The notes beneath the pieces were generated by a model. That model worked only from the letters and a program-made list of their open reading frames with translations, was not told the origin of the DNA and did not search any database. Below, one piece after another: positions 41,104-53,488 of a stretch of DNA of 64,000 nucleotides. The stretch is from the NCBI GenBank assembly GCA_030374765.1, contig JARGXX010000021.1, positions 372,001 through 436,000 on the forward strand, in the 5' to 3' direction. This stretch comes from Agarophyton chilense (taxonomy: Eukaryota; Rhodophyta; Florideophyceae; Gracilariales; Gracilariaceae). Position 1 is the stretch's first letter, and every line of letters begins with the position of its first letter. The position numbers and the translations under genes were made by a program.

Positions 41104-43110
41104 ATGGCTTCGAACAACCAAGTGGGGAGCTTTTCGCGATACCAAGTGGCGTATGAGCGCTTCGGGGACCGTTATGTCCATACCATCGGACGAAACACGC
41201 GGGTATTGCGTCATGCTATTCTGCCGACCTCTGTGGAAGAATACCATAGGTTTTTTCTTCACGTGTATCTCGATGCCGGGAGGTTCGCTAAGATCCCCGA
41301 TTACCAGAGGGGCAATAAAAACGCGCGCAGCGTCTCGTGGTATGACAGTTGGTTGCATTGTGCTGTGAATCCGCGTTTGGCGACGCGCTGTCGTACCCTC
41401 ATCCAGGCGGACATGCCGTTTGTCCGTTGTGAAGGGAAAGCCGAGTACCCATTCAGGGTGAACAAATTCCTTCGAGACCTATAAGAGGACTTCATTTCGC
41501 CGCACGTGATTTTTCCTCAGGTGGATCACAACCTCTTGGCGCTTACATGCTTCAGACCGCCGTATGACCGCCTGTTTTGGATGTCCAAGAAGGTTCATTG
41601 GAACGAGATGCATGAGCCCGATGGGCGTTTACGTCAATCTCTGGAGTTCATCTTCTGCTGGCACCAGGTGGAGTTTCACGACATGAGCACAGAAAAACGT
41701 CCTCCGCTACACCTCTCACTGCCCCGCGTGGATGAGAACCAGTGGGATTTCTACTGGAATATCTCGCCTCTCCTCTTGGTTTTCACGACGCTCGTAGTGG
41801 CGTATCATTCGTCTCCACTCATGGGAAATGACAATAACCGAAGATGTTGGTCGTCCTGGCAGGTACTATTCGTTGAGTTTGGCGTGATGTCCCTTATGGT
41901 CTTCCTAGGTACCGCAAAGTACGGAGTCCATGTTAGTGGCCGTTCGGATGATTGGAGGGCATGGAAAGACGAGCACATACCCGGTCCTAGAGGTAGTCCA
42001 ATCCCGCTTGCGGACATCATGATCCATTTCCTAAGAAACCTGGTAATCTAGCATATCGTTCGTGGGACCCAGTTCACTGTCGAGGAGACCGAGACCCTTT
42101 TGGATCATGTCCTACAGGTGGAGTAGAGCAGGACTCTCGGGTTTCTTTGGTATGATCATGATACTGACTCTTTCACGCCGATTTCGCTATATGCGCCGGG
42201 TCGGGATGACACTAGTGCTTATCCCGCCAAGCCTTTGAGGAATCAACCATCTGACATTCCGAGGCGTCATGTGCCTGATTATTACCCGAAGGCAATTGGT
42301 TTTGATCCCCTGTGCTTGGAGCTGGATTAGGAAGCCACGTCCTTCGTCCCTGCTGGTATGTCCGATGGAGAGTCCTTCGTTGAAGATCCTTTCATCCTAC
42401 CCGTGGAGGGCGTCTATCCTCCGGTCGAGTCTAATGTTTTGTTGCTGACCGCCTCCTATCCTCCAGCTCCTCCAGGTGCTGCTACTAAGCATGAACTCTC
42501 GTATGAGCCGCCCGTCGCCCAAGTGGACATGCCTCCTGGAGAGACTACTGTCGAAGCCGAAAGTCGTGTAGGTGATGCGATGGCTTAGACGTCCACTGTG
42601 GGCGTCGAAATAGCTCCGTCCTCCACATTGCCGCATTTTCCTGCTTCAGTCATGGCTGCAGCTGCGGATCACCGCCATGTCTGCCGTACCGTTGGTATTA
42701 CTGCCTCAATGGACATTGCGACAGTACTGAGGGAACCTTGCTCCTGGGCGCGTCGCTCGGCGCGCTACGCCTCAATTGTCCAACAGGGTCAGTATCTGAA
42801 CACCGCTATGGTCAATCTCCTGCAGCAGAATGCACAAATGATCTCTCAGCGGGTTACTGCCGACTTGGATGCCCGGTATGGTCTAAGTTTGAGCGAGTGG
42901 GAGGCTGCCGAGGGAGACTATAGTTCCTCAGGGGAATATCCGTCGAAAAGGCGTGTTCCGCTCGCTGGTGCCGGTCCTATTGGTGCAGTAGGCTCCTCTG
43001 GTGTTCCTAGCCCCGGTTTCGCTCCTGCAGGTTCTAATGAAGACGACGGGGTTTTTTTGCGCCTCCCTCCGGAGTCTTGTTGGTGTTCGGAGCGCTTTCG
43101 AGAACCTTGA
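41104..43110 (+). pseudogene. gypsy-2 extra ORF, antisense to pol
   Basis: On the strand opposite to pol, a long but broken frame begins MASNNQVGSFSRYQVAYER. It continues with aromatic-rich, globular-looking sequence (YHRFFLHVYLDAGRFAKIP and QVDHNLLALTCFRPPYDRLF), a hydrophobic segment (ISPLLLVFTTLVVAY) and a C-terminal part with NLLQQNAQMISQRVTADLD. Related segments lie in the same place and orientation in gypsy-1. I do not recognise the protein. The presence of the ORF in two diverged copies argues that it was a real gene of this lineage. Confidence 0.6.
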
Positions 43111-43250
43111 GGTCATGTCGAGGGCTGTTAGGCCTATGCCATTTAGTCAAGTAAAGCAATGCTTGTGCTTTCCCACAGCAGCTCCTGTATTCTTCAAACG
43201 TGCGTGCTCCGGGACGGCGTCTGAACCTTGAGAGGTTCTTCAAGTCTTCA

Positions 43251-43580
43251 TCAGGTGTCGCCTGAGGACTGACGTTGTTCCATGATGCGGGAGCTACGGC
43301 CGACCGTCATGTGGGGAGGCGTATCGAGAGGCATTTTGGGAGACGTTTTGGTATTATTCGGGTCAATGGTTGCCCCCTCCTGAAGGCTGCTCTCCGTGCT
43401 GCCGAATTTGCGCCGATAGCGGGCGATAGTATTAGCCGGAATGGTTTGAGGCTTTTGCCATGTATCTTCCTCGGAAGAATAGTCAAACCAACGGACGCGA
43501 TAGCGCAATATTCCATCTTCTCCCCAACCGGCGGAGATGATTTGTTCAATAACGTATTTCTGTTGGTGTTCTTCCTCCAA
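43251..43580 (-). pseudogene. gypsy-2 chromodomain
   Basis: KYVIEQIISAGWGEDG, then YRVRWFDYSSEEDTWQKP and NTIARYRRKF, give a clear chromodomain with its aromatic and acidic residues, directly after the integrase. It is the best evidence that both gypsy copies are chromoviruses. Confidence 0.85.
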
Positions 43581-45290
43581 AAGGAGAGTGTGGTCGAGTG
43601 CAGCGAATCCATCAGAGTCGGTTGGGAGAGATGGGTCATCGTCATCCGCATCGATAATGGGTCCATGGGGACAATCGGGTCCGCGGATACTGCCTTAGGA
43701 GCTGTGGGAAACTGAGCCTCGACCTGAGGTTGTGGTGATAATGTTTGGCCAAGGCGCTGGGACTTTGGTGGTTTGGAGGAACTGGGAGTTCGTGTCACCC
43801 GTTCAATAGACACGGTGTCCTGTAGGCCGTCAATTAGTATCGTAATTGTGTGTTGACTGACCTTGAGGACTTTATATGGTCCCGGTGAGCGGGGTAGGAG
43901 TTTACGCGTAGTATACTCGAGGTCATCACTGTCTTTTGGTGCCCGGTCCAGGTAAAATAATTCTTCTTTCATAAAGGTAGGTGTGTTCCAGACGGCTTTG
44001 TCGAAATTGACCTTGTAGCGGCGTTGGGCTTTTGTCAGTACAGCTCTAGCCGAATGGATAATGCTTTCGACACGTTGGCACGAGTAACGATTAGCCTGAG
44101 TAGGATTCATTCCATGGGCATGTCTTGAGATATAATGGACTCCTGAAGGTCAACAGCTATCGGCGGTGGCGATCTCGTTAGCGTTAAATCAAAATGTGTT
44201 GTCCCCGTAGAAGCCTATACTAGCGTGTTGCAGGCATAAACAAGTGGCCCAACGTAGTCGTCCCAGTCCAAGTGGTGCTCCGATACGTTGTGTGCTAATC
44301 GGTCCAGAAGGGTACGGTTGAAGCGTTCGGCTTGGTCATTGGTTTGCGGGTGGTATGTCGTTGTGGTTACACTTTGGATACATATGGTAGCACAAACTTT
44401 TGAGAAGAATTTGGATACAAACCGGCTGCCACTATCCGTAAGGAAGTAGAGTGGCATGCCATAGGGGTATACCCATTGGGACAATAATGCTGTCGCGATA
44501 TCCGTGGCTGTTGTCTTTCCTAGAGGTAGGGCTCTGGTAAGTTTGGTAAACCTATTGGTTATTACCGAGACAAACCATTTCCCATGGGAAGACTTGAGCA
44601 AAGGTCCAAGTATATCCATTGCCACGAATTCGATCGAGCATGCGGCGGGGAAAATTTTCAATTTGGCCTGGTGGTTGGCGCGACACCCTCGGATTTGTGT
44701 ACACGATTTACAGCTCCGTGCGGTTTGCCGTAGGTCCTGCGTCATTTGTGGCCAGTAGAAGAACTTTGTTAGGGTCTGGTACATTCGTCGGCCCTCAGGG
44801 TGACCAGCAAAGCGAGGGAAATGGGCTAGGGATATAAATCGCGCCCTCAATGACCTTGGTACTACCCGTTGTAGTGCGCCATCTAGTGGTGAGCGGCGAC
44901 ACAGTAGTCCAAATCGGTCGTAGTCGAGTAAGCATCCAGAGGTTTCTACCAATTGTGCTGTTTCCTTGCAGTACTGGTCTTCGACCTGCGCCTGTAAGAG
45001 CTCTTCAATAGTTATAGGGAGGAACTCTTTTTGCTCTGGGGTTATTGCATTAACCTGAGGTGGTGTTGAATTGGGTGGTACTATCTCCCAGTCCAATAGG
45101 TATACTTTGTTCTCCTACCTCAGAATACTCAGATTGCACCCTACCCATAAGGTCATCCGTTTCCGTATAGTCCTCATGTCCATCATCTGTAAGGGGGGTA
45201 GGAATTAGGTCATCCAATGGAGTGTCGTCAGTTCCGTCCGTAATGAATCGTGAGAGGGCATCTGCTGCCTGGTGCTTGATGCCGGGCCTA
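43581..45290 (-). pseudogene. gypsy-2 integrase region
   Basis: Minus-strand motifs are the zinc-binding HPEGRRMYQTLTKFFYWP and CKSCTQIRG, the core SIEFVAMDILGPL, FVSVITNRFTKL and LTDSGSRFVSKF, and QTNDQAERFNRTLLDRLAH. The C-terminal region around 44110-43580 matches gypsy-1. The right edge merges with the end of RNase H (IKHQAADALSR-like at about 45270). The region is broken. Confidence 0.8.
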
Positions 45291-46806
45291 TAGGTTATAT
45301 CATAGTCCTACTCTGATGGCCTAAAGCGCCAACGAGGGAGGCGACTTGATGAATCGGTCATATTGAGGAACCGGCGAGGTAAATCGTGGTCAGTCCTAAT
45401 GGTGAACCTAGTTTCCTCGAGGTATGGTCGGAGTGTTAATGCAGAACATACGATGGCGAGACATTTCTTTTCGGTAGTACTATAGCTTCGCTCCGCGCTG
45501 GTGAGCGTTCTGTTCTAGTATCCAATATGTCGATAATCTTTTGGTGAATCTTGTTTTTGTAGCAGGGCACATCCGACTTGGACATCAGAAGCGTCTGTGT
45601 CCAAGACAAAGGGCCCATTGTGTTTTGGTAAAACCAGTATGGGTGTGTTCAGCAATTTGTCCTTGAGGGTCTGAAATGCCTGATATTGGGCCTCAGTAAG
45701 GCATTAAAACTCCGAAGGTGTTTCCTTCTTCAGCATTGCGTTGAGAGTGGCCGATACTTTAGCAAATCCTTTGACGAAACGTCGGTTAAAATTGCAAAAG
45801 CCCAAGAAGGATCATCGTTCCGTGTGTGTTCTGGGAGATTTAGCCTGGCGGATCGCATTCGTGGTCCGTGTGGCCACTTTTAGCTTTTCTGTGAGAACAA
45901 AGTGACCGAGATAGTCCACGGAGGCCTGGAAGAAGGCGAATTTGCGGAGTTTCAGTGTTACTCCAGCGTCCTGTGGGATTGTTAATTCCGTCTTCAAATG
46001 GAGAAGGTGTTCCTTCACGGTACGTGAGAAGATGGTTAGCTCATCTAAATAGACCAGGGCGAATTTCTACTTGAATCTGGATAGTATGATGTCCATTACC
46101 CGTTGGAACGTTTCTGGTGCATTCTTCAAACAAAAGGGCATACGAGTAAACCTGATCAAACCTCATGGCTGGTGAAGATTCTCAGTGATCTCGCATCTTC
46201 AGCCATAGGGATCTTCCAATATCCAGAGTTAGCGTGCAGTGTGGTAAATACGACAGATTCGCCTAAGGAATCCAGACAGTCATCCATGCGAGATATCGGG
46301 TATGAGTCCCTTTTGGTTACTGCGTTCAGATTCCTGTAGTCGACAAAGAATCTGACGGAGCCATCCTTCTTAGCCACGAGGACAAGAAGAAATGCCCATT
46401 CGGATTGGTTAGGAGGCGTTGGCTCTATGACGTGAGCTTTGAGCATTTTGTCCATCTGGTCGGCGACAATTTCCCTACCCTTTAGGCCTGTACAGTATGG
46501 GTGCTTGAAATGTGGTCTAGCATCATTCTGAAGTTCAATGCGTTATGTAATGGCTATAAATTTTTCCAATCTACCTGACCACATGGCCTGGTATTCCCTG
46601 AGGAGATCGATCACCTGGGGCCTATAGGATTCGAATTCTGCAGCGATAGCGACTGTCCCCTCCCATGAGTTGACGTCCTCGTCTGGAGTTGGAGCGTGGA
46701 AACGGTATCCAATTGGGCGTCCATGATGGCCACGGGCGGAAGTAGAGTGATGCCAATCATTGTGCCTTTAGGTATCCGTATGGATTTATCTCTGAATTTG
46801 CTGATT
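45291..46806 (-). pseudogene. gypsy-2 reverse transcriptase/RNase H, left of CMC-2
   Basis: Minus-strand VRFFVDYRNLNAVTKRDSYP (about 46370) and the segment with EHLLHLKTELTIPQDAGVTL (about 46018) are reverse transcriptase blocks. Traces of the RNase H start lie near 45600. The coding region stops at the CMC-2 left end and its upstream part resumes at 55245. The region is broken. Confidence 0.75.
46805..46806. repeat. Left 2-bp target duplication (TT) of CMC-2
   Basis: TT here and at 55243-55244 flank the element. gypsy-1 at about 8007-8013 (gctgatt on the minus strand) shows the undivided site with one TT. Confidence 0.8.
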
Positions 46807-46829
46807 CGTCAGTGTTCTCGGAATGCTAG
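46807..46829 (+). repeat. CMC-2 left terminal inverted repeat
   Basis: CGTCAGTGTTCTCGGAA followed by TGCTAG matches the reverse complement of 55220-55242 at 21 of 23 positions. Confidence 0.85.
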
Positions 46830-47019
46830 TTCAGTGGTCAAAAAAGGACGAATTGAAATGACCGAAAAACCCGTGAATTTATCCAAATTTGGAGGTGTTA
46901 ATTTCCGAAAGTATTTTCATTCGTTCATTAGTGCTAGTTTGTATGGGAAGGAAAACTAGCACATATCTGCAGTTTTTCTAGTTTTGATGGAGGTAAAACT
47001 AGCGTGAATCTTTCTGTCG

Positions 47020-49197
47020 CCGCAGTTTAGGTCCATTGGTTTCGCCTCCTCCACTATCTTCGATCCCCACAAACGCTTCTCCGAAACCCTCTTCCAGAAA
47101 GACGCAATCCATGTCCTCAAACAACAGCTCGCCCTCGCACACTTCAAGAAAAACTTTTTCCACCCCATCTCCCAAACATCCACCTCCGGCTCCCCCGCCT
47201 TCGCACACCCCATGGCAGCCTCCCTCGGCTCAAAGGTCGTCCCCGCACTCAAGACCGCCATCATGCAGTCCACAAAAGATAACATCATCTGGCATCTCCC
47301 TCACTCCACCGGTATCGACTCCTTCATCAGCCTCGTCGAAATCTACTCCGACAAGTCCTCTACCTCTCTCAAATCTTCTTCCATCACCTCGTACCCCCTC
47401 CACATCACCCTTCTCAACTTCTCCGACTCCTTTCGGCGCAAATGCATCTCCGACAATCTCACACTCCTCGGCTATCTTCCCACCTCCTTCACCCTAATCA
47501 CTCCTTCTCCAGATGCAGATATCATCACTCATTCCTCCTCCATCCCCCGCCAAACAAAAATGGAACTCATACAGCAGACCATCTCCTCCCTCCTTCAACC
47601 TCTCTTCTCTTCCGCCCTCCCCGGTTTCCCCTTCCGCGACGCAGACGGCGTTCTTCGTCAATGCCACCCCATCATCGCCAGCTACTGCGCAGACATTCCC
47701 GAGGCAAAGGATATTCTCGCCATCTCCCACGGCACCCGCCCCCAGCACCCCTGCCACAGATGCTCTGTCCCTCGCTCACAACTCCACCAACACTCTCACG
47801 CCCATCCCCCTCGATCTCTTCCCCTCACCCTTGCAGCCCGCAACAAACACTTCTCCCTCCTCAAGGACTCCGAAGCAGCTCTCCTCGCTCGCAAGCCAAG
47901 AGTCTCGCGCAACTTCAAGGAACAAGCTCTCCAAGCACTCCACTCCCTCTCCCTCGCAAAATACCCCTCCCTCTTCGAGTCTTACCCCTTTTTCAACATC
48001 ATACCCCTCCTCACCCCATACAACATCTTCCCCTTCGAACCCCTCCACAACTTCCACCTCGGCGTTTCCAAACTCATCAAGCTCGCCGCCATCGAACGTC
48101 TCACATCAGAATACCTCTTCACCACCATCAGCTCCACAAACTCCAGCCGTTCCTTCCACTCCGTCCGCACCTCCGTCCGCACCTCCATCCTCAAGCACTC
48201 CAACTTCATCCTCACCGCCATCCAAAATCATTCCCCAGCTACCGGCCTCCACATCGACTTCTCTACTTCCGAAAGCGGGCAGTCCCTCAACGGCTTCTTC
48301 ACAACTGACGGCGTCCGCGGCATGCTAGAAGCAAAAGACTACCGCGCCCTCGACATGGTCTTCCCCTTCATCGGCGCCTTTTTCGACCGCTGCTGTGACG
48401 AAGCCAATTTCGCTCCCATCACAACTGTCTTCTCCAAGTACACAGACCTCCTCCTCACCTCCGTGTGCTACAACTCCGTCCCCGAATGGACCACTTCTCG
48501 TCTTGCCAAACTCGCCTCCCAAATCCATTCCTTCAAGCACAGAGCTGTCGATGTTCTCGGTCCATACCATACCTCCAACCTTGGCACCCTCAAAGTCCAC
48601 CTCCTCGATCACATCGTAGACGACATTCGACGCTTTGGGGGTCTCCACTTCAACGATGCAGGCATCTTCGAACAAGCCCATACCCTCTTCAAAGCACATT
48701 ACTCCCGAACCTCTAAGCGCAGACCCACCGCGCACAACGAAACCATCCGTGCCATCGAACGCTCCGATGCCGTCAACAATTGGATTTCTCTCTCCGCTGA
48801 TTTTTCCGTCACCTCATCCTCCCATGCCCCTCCTCCTCCCTTCCAAGCTCGCAAACCAGGCTTCGTCCGTGATGGAAAGCACAGTTCCTTTTCCGATCTC
48901 ATCACCGCTCACAAATTCCTTCGAGCAAACCCCCAATCAAAAATATCTTCCCTTCAGGACCTCTTCTCCCCAGACACTATCGCCATCATCTCACAGATTG
49001 GAACCCTTGCACTCCTCTCCTTCGTCACACTCACACTCGAAACACTAGCTCTCTACCAGGACTCCACCACCCTCCGCCAAACCCGTCTCACATTCGTCAA
49101 TTCCGCATACGTCGTCGGCGGCTTCACGCCAACCCTAGACGACTACATCGCCGATCGAAACGGCTCCGATCCGTGCTTTGCACGGTGTTGTCTGTGA
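47020..49197 (+). pseudogene. Plavaka-like transposase, 5'-truncated copy
   Basis: Similarity to the CMC-1 transposase begins at about 47020 (RSIGFASSTIFDP against GSIGFKSTTV). The frame is open to TGA at 49197, about 725 codons. It keeps the family blocks VEIYSDKSSTSLKS, SYPLHITLLNFSDSFRRKC, LLGYLPTSF, GFPFRDADGVLRQCHPII, YCADIPEAKDIL and PCHRC, plus EPLHNFHLGVSKLIKLAAI. No suitable ATG opens the truncated 5' end (the first internal ATG is 47212), and about 180 N-terminal residues, including the zinc-finger-like part, are missing. The C-terminal end also differs from CMC-1 after about residue 900 of that protein. It has no stop within the shared core, so it may be younger than the CMC-1 copy. 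Confidence 0.8.
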
Positions 49198-49486
49198 AAA
49201 CATGCATTTGTAGCGTTATATTCGTGTTGCACTGCACACATCTACCTTAACCGCGCGAGTGCACACGTGTCGCTTGCACGAATATTCCTCCGCCTGCGGG
49301 GAGTGCTACGGCATGCCATTGGCCAACTTTCCTACACGTGTCGACATCCTCCAATCACGTGCCGTGGCACTCTTGGTTCCGCCGCCCGCGCGAGTGCCAC
49401 GGCACGCCATTGGCGAGCGCGAGTACACGTGTCTCCGTCCATGAATCCTGCGACGTGGCACTCCTGTTCTGCCGCCCAGCCTAGTG

Positions 49487-49555
49487 CCACGGCACGCTAT
49501 TGGTCATCTGTTACACGTGTGTCGCCGTTGACCAATCCCATGCCGTGGCAATCTT
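49487..49555. repeat. Foldback motif of the unit tail (others near 51459 and 53330)
   Basis: GTGCCACGGCA...ATTGGTCA on the left pairs with TGACCAAT...TGCCGTGGCA on the right, with a self-complementary ACACGTGT between. The same imperfect palindrome, about 68 bp, ends each large repeat unit. Confidence 0.7.
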
Positions 49556-51009
49556 GTTACGCGGCCAAGTGGCCCATTCGTATCACACGCAGCGACACAC
49601 ACACACACAAACATGTGCTTTAGTACTCTGACGAGTGGCTCTGTAGCGTGCTTTGCACGCGTTTGACAGTTTACATATATCGAGATAAAGCTTTGAAAGT
49701 AGTTTGTAAAGTTTGTAAATTAGAACCGGCTTGTACAATGACGCGCCGTTTCATTCATACGCAAGATGTGAGAAACCGTTCTCTTTGTAAAGAACCGTGC
49801 TCTGTGTGAGAACCCGTGATCTTCGGACTTTTTTTGCAACGCCCATGTGCGCAATTGTGTGCCCAGCGGTAAGCACGCAGTAAGGTGCCATTGCACGTGG
49901 ATGGATAGTTCATAAGATTTAGAGAGGCAAAAGAAGACTTTGAAAGAAACAAAATGTCAACCTCTACGATTTAATATCGAAGACTTTTTCAGGGCAGAAT
50001 TTCTGGAAAGCCTACACGAAATAGTTTTCTTTCACCGCTTTACACGCATATTTTGAGTTTAAAATGTACTACGGGAAGGAGTTACATAGATCAAGCCGTG
50101 AGAAAAGCAGTTATATTAAATAACGAACTCAACCCTTCTCCCAAACGATTGCCCTTGTACGATATTGGTAGTCAGGGGAACGCCTTAAGACGAAAACTGG
50201 AAACGTATCGTTTCTAGGCTCGCAGGGATTTCTCGCCAAGCAAAAACGCTGTCCTCTGTACGAACTTGTGGCTAACCGTAATTAGAAAGACTGATTGTCT
50301 TTTGTTCCGCTAATTATACTGCCCCATTCACATATCTCTTTGAAATGTCCACCTTATGCAGAAAATTTAACATGATTCCCTTTATCAGCTTAAAAAATTG
50401 ATCAAGAATGACAGATTTCGCGCTGACTGCATTCAAAACCTCCATTTACGCGCGAGCGCTATTTCTGGGGTTTACATTCTCTACTTTGAGAACAACTCTG
50501 TTTTTCACTCTCGAATCTTGTCTGTCGCTTTGTAGTGGTATTATTTGCACCTTGTTTTCTGGCTCTCTTTCCATTGCGTCACCTGCTCTTTTTATTCTGT
50601 TCTGCCGTTCTATTTTTTGGTCTTACGGCTGCATGGTCACGCTGTTGTCCTCTAAAAACTTCAGCTGATTCGATTGAAGGTATATTCGGCACAATTGCGC
50701 AAGGAATTCGGTTTGTGTCCGTGGATGTGTCATGGTGTACCTCGTGTAAACTGAAAATCACCCTAAAAGCTCACCCTCGCAGCGCGTATGAGCTGGATGA
50801 GAAGTCCAGCGGTAAGCCCGCAATGAGGCGCCGTTTCACTCATAGGCACGATGTGAGAAACCGTGCTCTGTGGGAGGAACCGTGCTCTGTGTGAAAAGCC
50901 ATGCTCTTTGGACTTTGCTCGCGGCGCCCATGTGCGCAATTTTGTGTCCAGCGGTAAGCGCGCAGTAAGGCGCCATTGCACTCAAACGCTGTGTGTCAGG
51001 AACTCTTCT

Positions 51010-51380
51010 CTCTGGGCTTGTCCTAAGGCGGGGTGAAAACCCCCCCTGCTCTTCGAATTGTCCCGAAGCAGGATGCAAAAACCGTGCTGTTGCACTTTTG
51101 CACTCACACGCAGTGTGTTAGAAACTTTTCTCTCTGGGCTTGTCCTGGAGCGGGGTGAAAACCCTCTGCTCTTCTACTTGTCCCGAAGCGGGATGCAACA
51201 ACCGTGCTCTTGCACTTGTCCCAGAGCATGGTGGAAAAACTGTTCTCTGGACTCGTCCTGGGGCGGGGTGCAGAACCCTGCTCTTGGACTCGTTCCGGAG
51301 CGGGGTAGAGAAACCCTGCTCTTGGAGCTGTCCCGGAGCAGGGTAGAAAACCCTGCTCTTGGAGTTGTCCCGGACCAAGG
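51010..51380. repeat. 37-38-bp minisatellite in copy A
   Basis: Units resemble GGACTCGTCCTGGAGCGGGG plus TGAGAAACCCTGCTCTT, repeated about nine times with changes. A shorter run of the same unit is in copy B. Confidence 0.75.
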
Positions 51381-51560
51381 TGTGCAACGGCACGCGATTG
51401 GTCAAGTGTTACACACGTGTCACGCTCAGCACTGTACTTCCGCACAGCCGAGTGCCACGGCACGCTATTGGTCATCTGCTACACGTGCGTCACCGTTGAC
51501 CAATCTGATGCCGTGGCACTCTTGTTCCGCGGCCAAGTGGCCCACTCGTATCACACGCAG

Positions 51561-51561
51561 C

Positions 51562-51593
<32 letters not shown>
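51561..51593. repeat. CA microsatellite
   Basis: About 16 CA units, the longest of three at equivalent places in the unit tails (49595-49608, 53444-53465). The variable lengths fit ordinary slippage. Confidence 0.9.
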
Positions 51594-51597
<4 letters not shown>

Positions 51598-53089
51598 TGT
51601 GCTTTAGTAGTTAGACGAGTGGCTCCGTAGCGTGCTTTGCACGCGTTCGACAGTTTACATATGTTGAGAAAAAGCTTTTACAGAAGTTCGTAGCAATTGT
51701 CGTTCAGGACTGGCTTTTGAAAGCAACATTTTTGAGTATGGCTAATGCAAAAGATTGAAAAAAGTTTAAAAGACATGCAAAAAAAACCAATTTCTTCTCT
51801 AGTTTTAATAATCCAACCACTTTTCACAAAAAAACTTCTCGAAAAACTACATCACATGTGTTTCTATCGCTGTTGCCGACACATACTTTGACCTTGGAAG
51901 GGTTTCTAATACGGGAGAGAGCAACATAGAGAAGGCAGTGAGAAAAGCAGTTCTCGTAGCTTGAACCCAACTCTACTCCCAAAAAATTACCCCTGTACGT
52001 TTTTGTTAGTCAGTGCAAAGCACATCTTTACTGGAAACTGCGTGGGCGTTAAAACGGGAACTGGAATCCTATCGTATTTAGGCTTGCAAAGCATTCTCGG
52101 CAAGCAAAACGCTGTCCTTTGTACGAACTTTTGGCTAACCGTAAGAAGAGAAGCTGCTTGTCATTCGTTCCACTACATATATTGCCCCATTCATATGTCC
52201 CTTCGAAGGGTCCCAGTTTTGCAGAACCATTAACATGAATCCTTTTTTCAGCTTAAGATAATGATGAAGAAAGGCAGCCCTCGCGGTGAGTGCATTCCAA
52301 AATTTCCACTTACGCGCCAGCGCTCTTCCTGTGTTTTACGCTCTCTACTTTGAAAATGACGCTGTTTTTCGTTCTCAAATCTTGTATGTCGCCTTGCAGT
52401 GGTGTTATTTGCCTCTTGTTTCCTGGCTCTTTCTGCATTGCGCCACCTGCGCTTGTCAGTCTGTCCTGCCGTTTCATGTCGTCGTCTCACAGATGCGTGT
52501 CCACCCTGTTGTCTTCTCAGAACTTCCTTTGCATCGATTGAAGGTACGTTCGGCAGAATTGCGCAAGGAATCCGGTTAATGTGTGTGGACGTGTCATGCC
52601 GTACCTCGTTCAAACTCACACACACCGTGCAAACTCAACCTCGTACCGCCCATGAGCGCGGTGATGAGCCCAGCGATAACGGCGCAATAAGGCGCCGTTG
52701 CACTCATAGGCGACGTGTGACAAACCGTGCTCTGTAAGAAACCGTGCACTGTCACAAACCGTGCTCTTTGGACTTGGCTCGCAGCGCCCATGTGCGCAAT
52801 TTTGTGCCTAGTTGCGACGCCTGCGTTCTTCGGCCTGTTCTGAAGTTTCAGCTCTTCGTCGTACAGCAGCAAGCTCGCACAGGTACCATCTGCGAGCTTC
52901 GGCTGCATCGGTTGAAGGTACGGTCGGCATGATAGCGTCAAAAGACCACGTTGGTGCCTGTGGACGTCTCACTGCGTCCCCATCTAAATTTCCCCCAGCA
53001 CCGAAAGTTTGCGCAACTGTGTGCCAGTAGTGGGCGCGCAATGAGGCGTCATTGCAGTCATACGCAGTGCATGAGAAACCCTGCTCTCT

Positions 53090-53262
53090 GCACTTCTCCT
53101 GGTGCGGGGTCGAAAAACTCTGCTCTTGGACTCGTCCTGGAGCGGGGTGCGAAACCCTGCTCTTGGACTCGTTCCGGAGCGGGGTGGAGAAACCCTGCTC
53201 TTGGAGCTGTCCCGGAGCAGGGTAGAAAACCCTGCTCTTGGAGTTGTCCCGGAGCAAGGTGT
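53090..53262. repeat. 37-38-bp minisatellite in copy B
   Basis: About four to five units of the same sequence as 51010-51380, with the last two units nearly identical to those of copy A. Confidence 0.75.
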
Positions 53263-53488
53263 GCAACGGCACGCGATTGGTCAAATGTTACACACGTGTC
53301 ACCCTCAGCACTGTTCTTCCGCCCAGCCTAGTGCCACGGCACGCTATTGGTCATCTGTTACACGTGTGTCGCCGTTCACCAATCCAATGCCGTGGCACTC
53401 TTGTTCCGCGGCCAAGTGGCCCATTCGTATCACACGCAGCGACACACACACACACACACACACAAACATGTGCTTTAGTAGTTGGAGA

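Larger units (their letters stand above)
49260..53480. repeat. Large tandem repeat of CMC-2 (about 1.9-kb unit, two copies plus a partial)
   Basis: Copy A is about 49664-51655 and copy B about 51656-53480. A lone copy of the unit's tail is at 49260-49663. Each unit starts GACAGTTTACATAT, then has a fairly unique stretch (GCTGTCCTYTGTACGAACTT-type blocks at 50250 and 52110), a region near 50400-50760/52270-52620, a 37-bp minisatellite, a foldback motif and a CA run. The copies differ considerably, so the duplication is not recent. Short frames in it look spurious. Confidence 0.75.
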
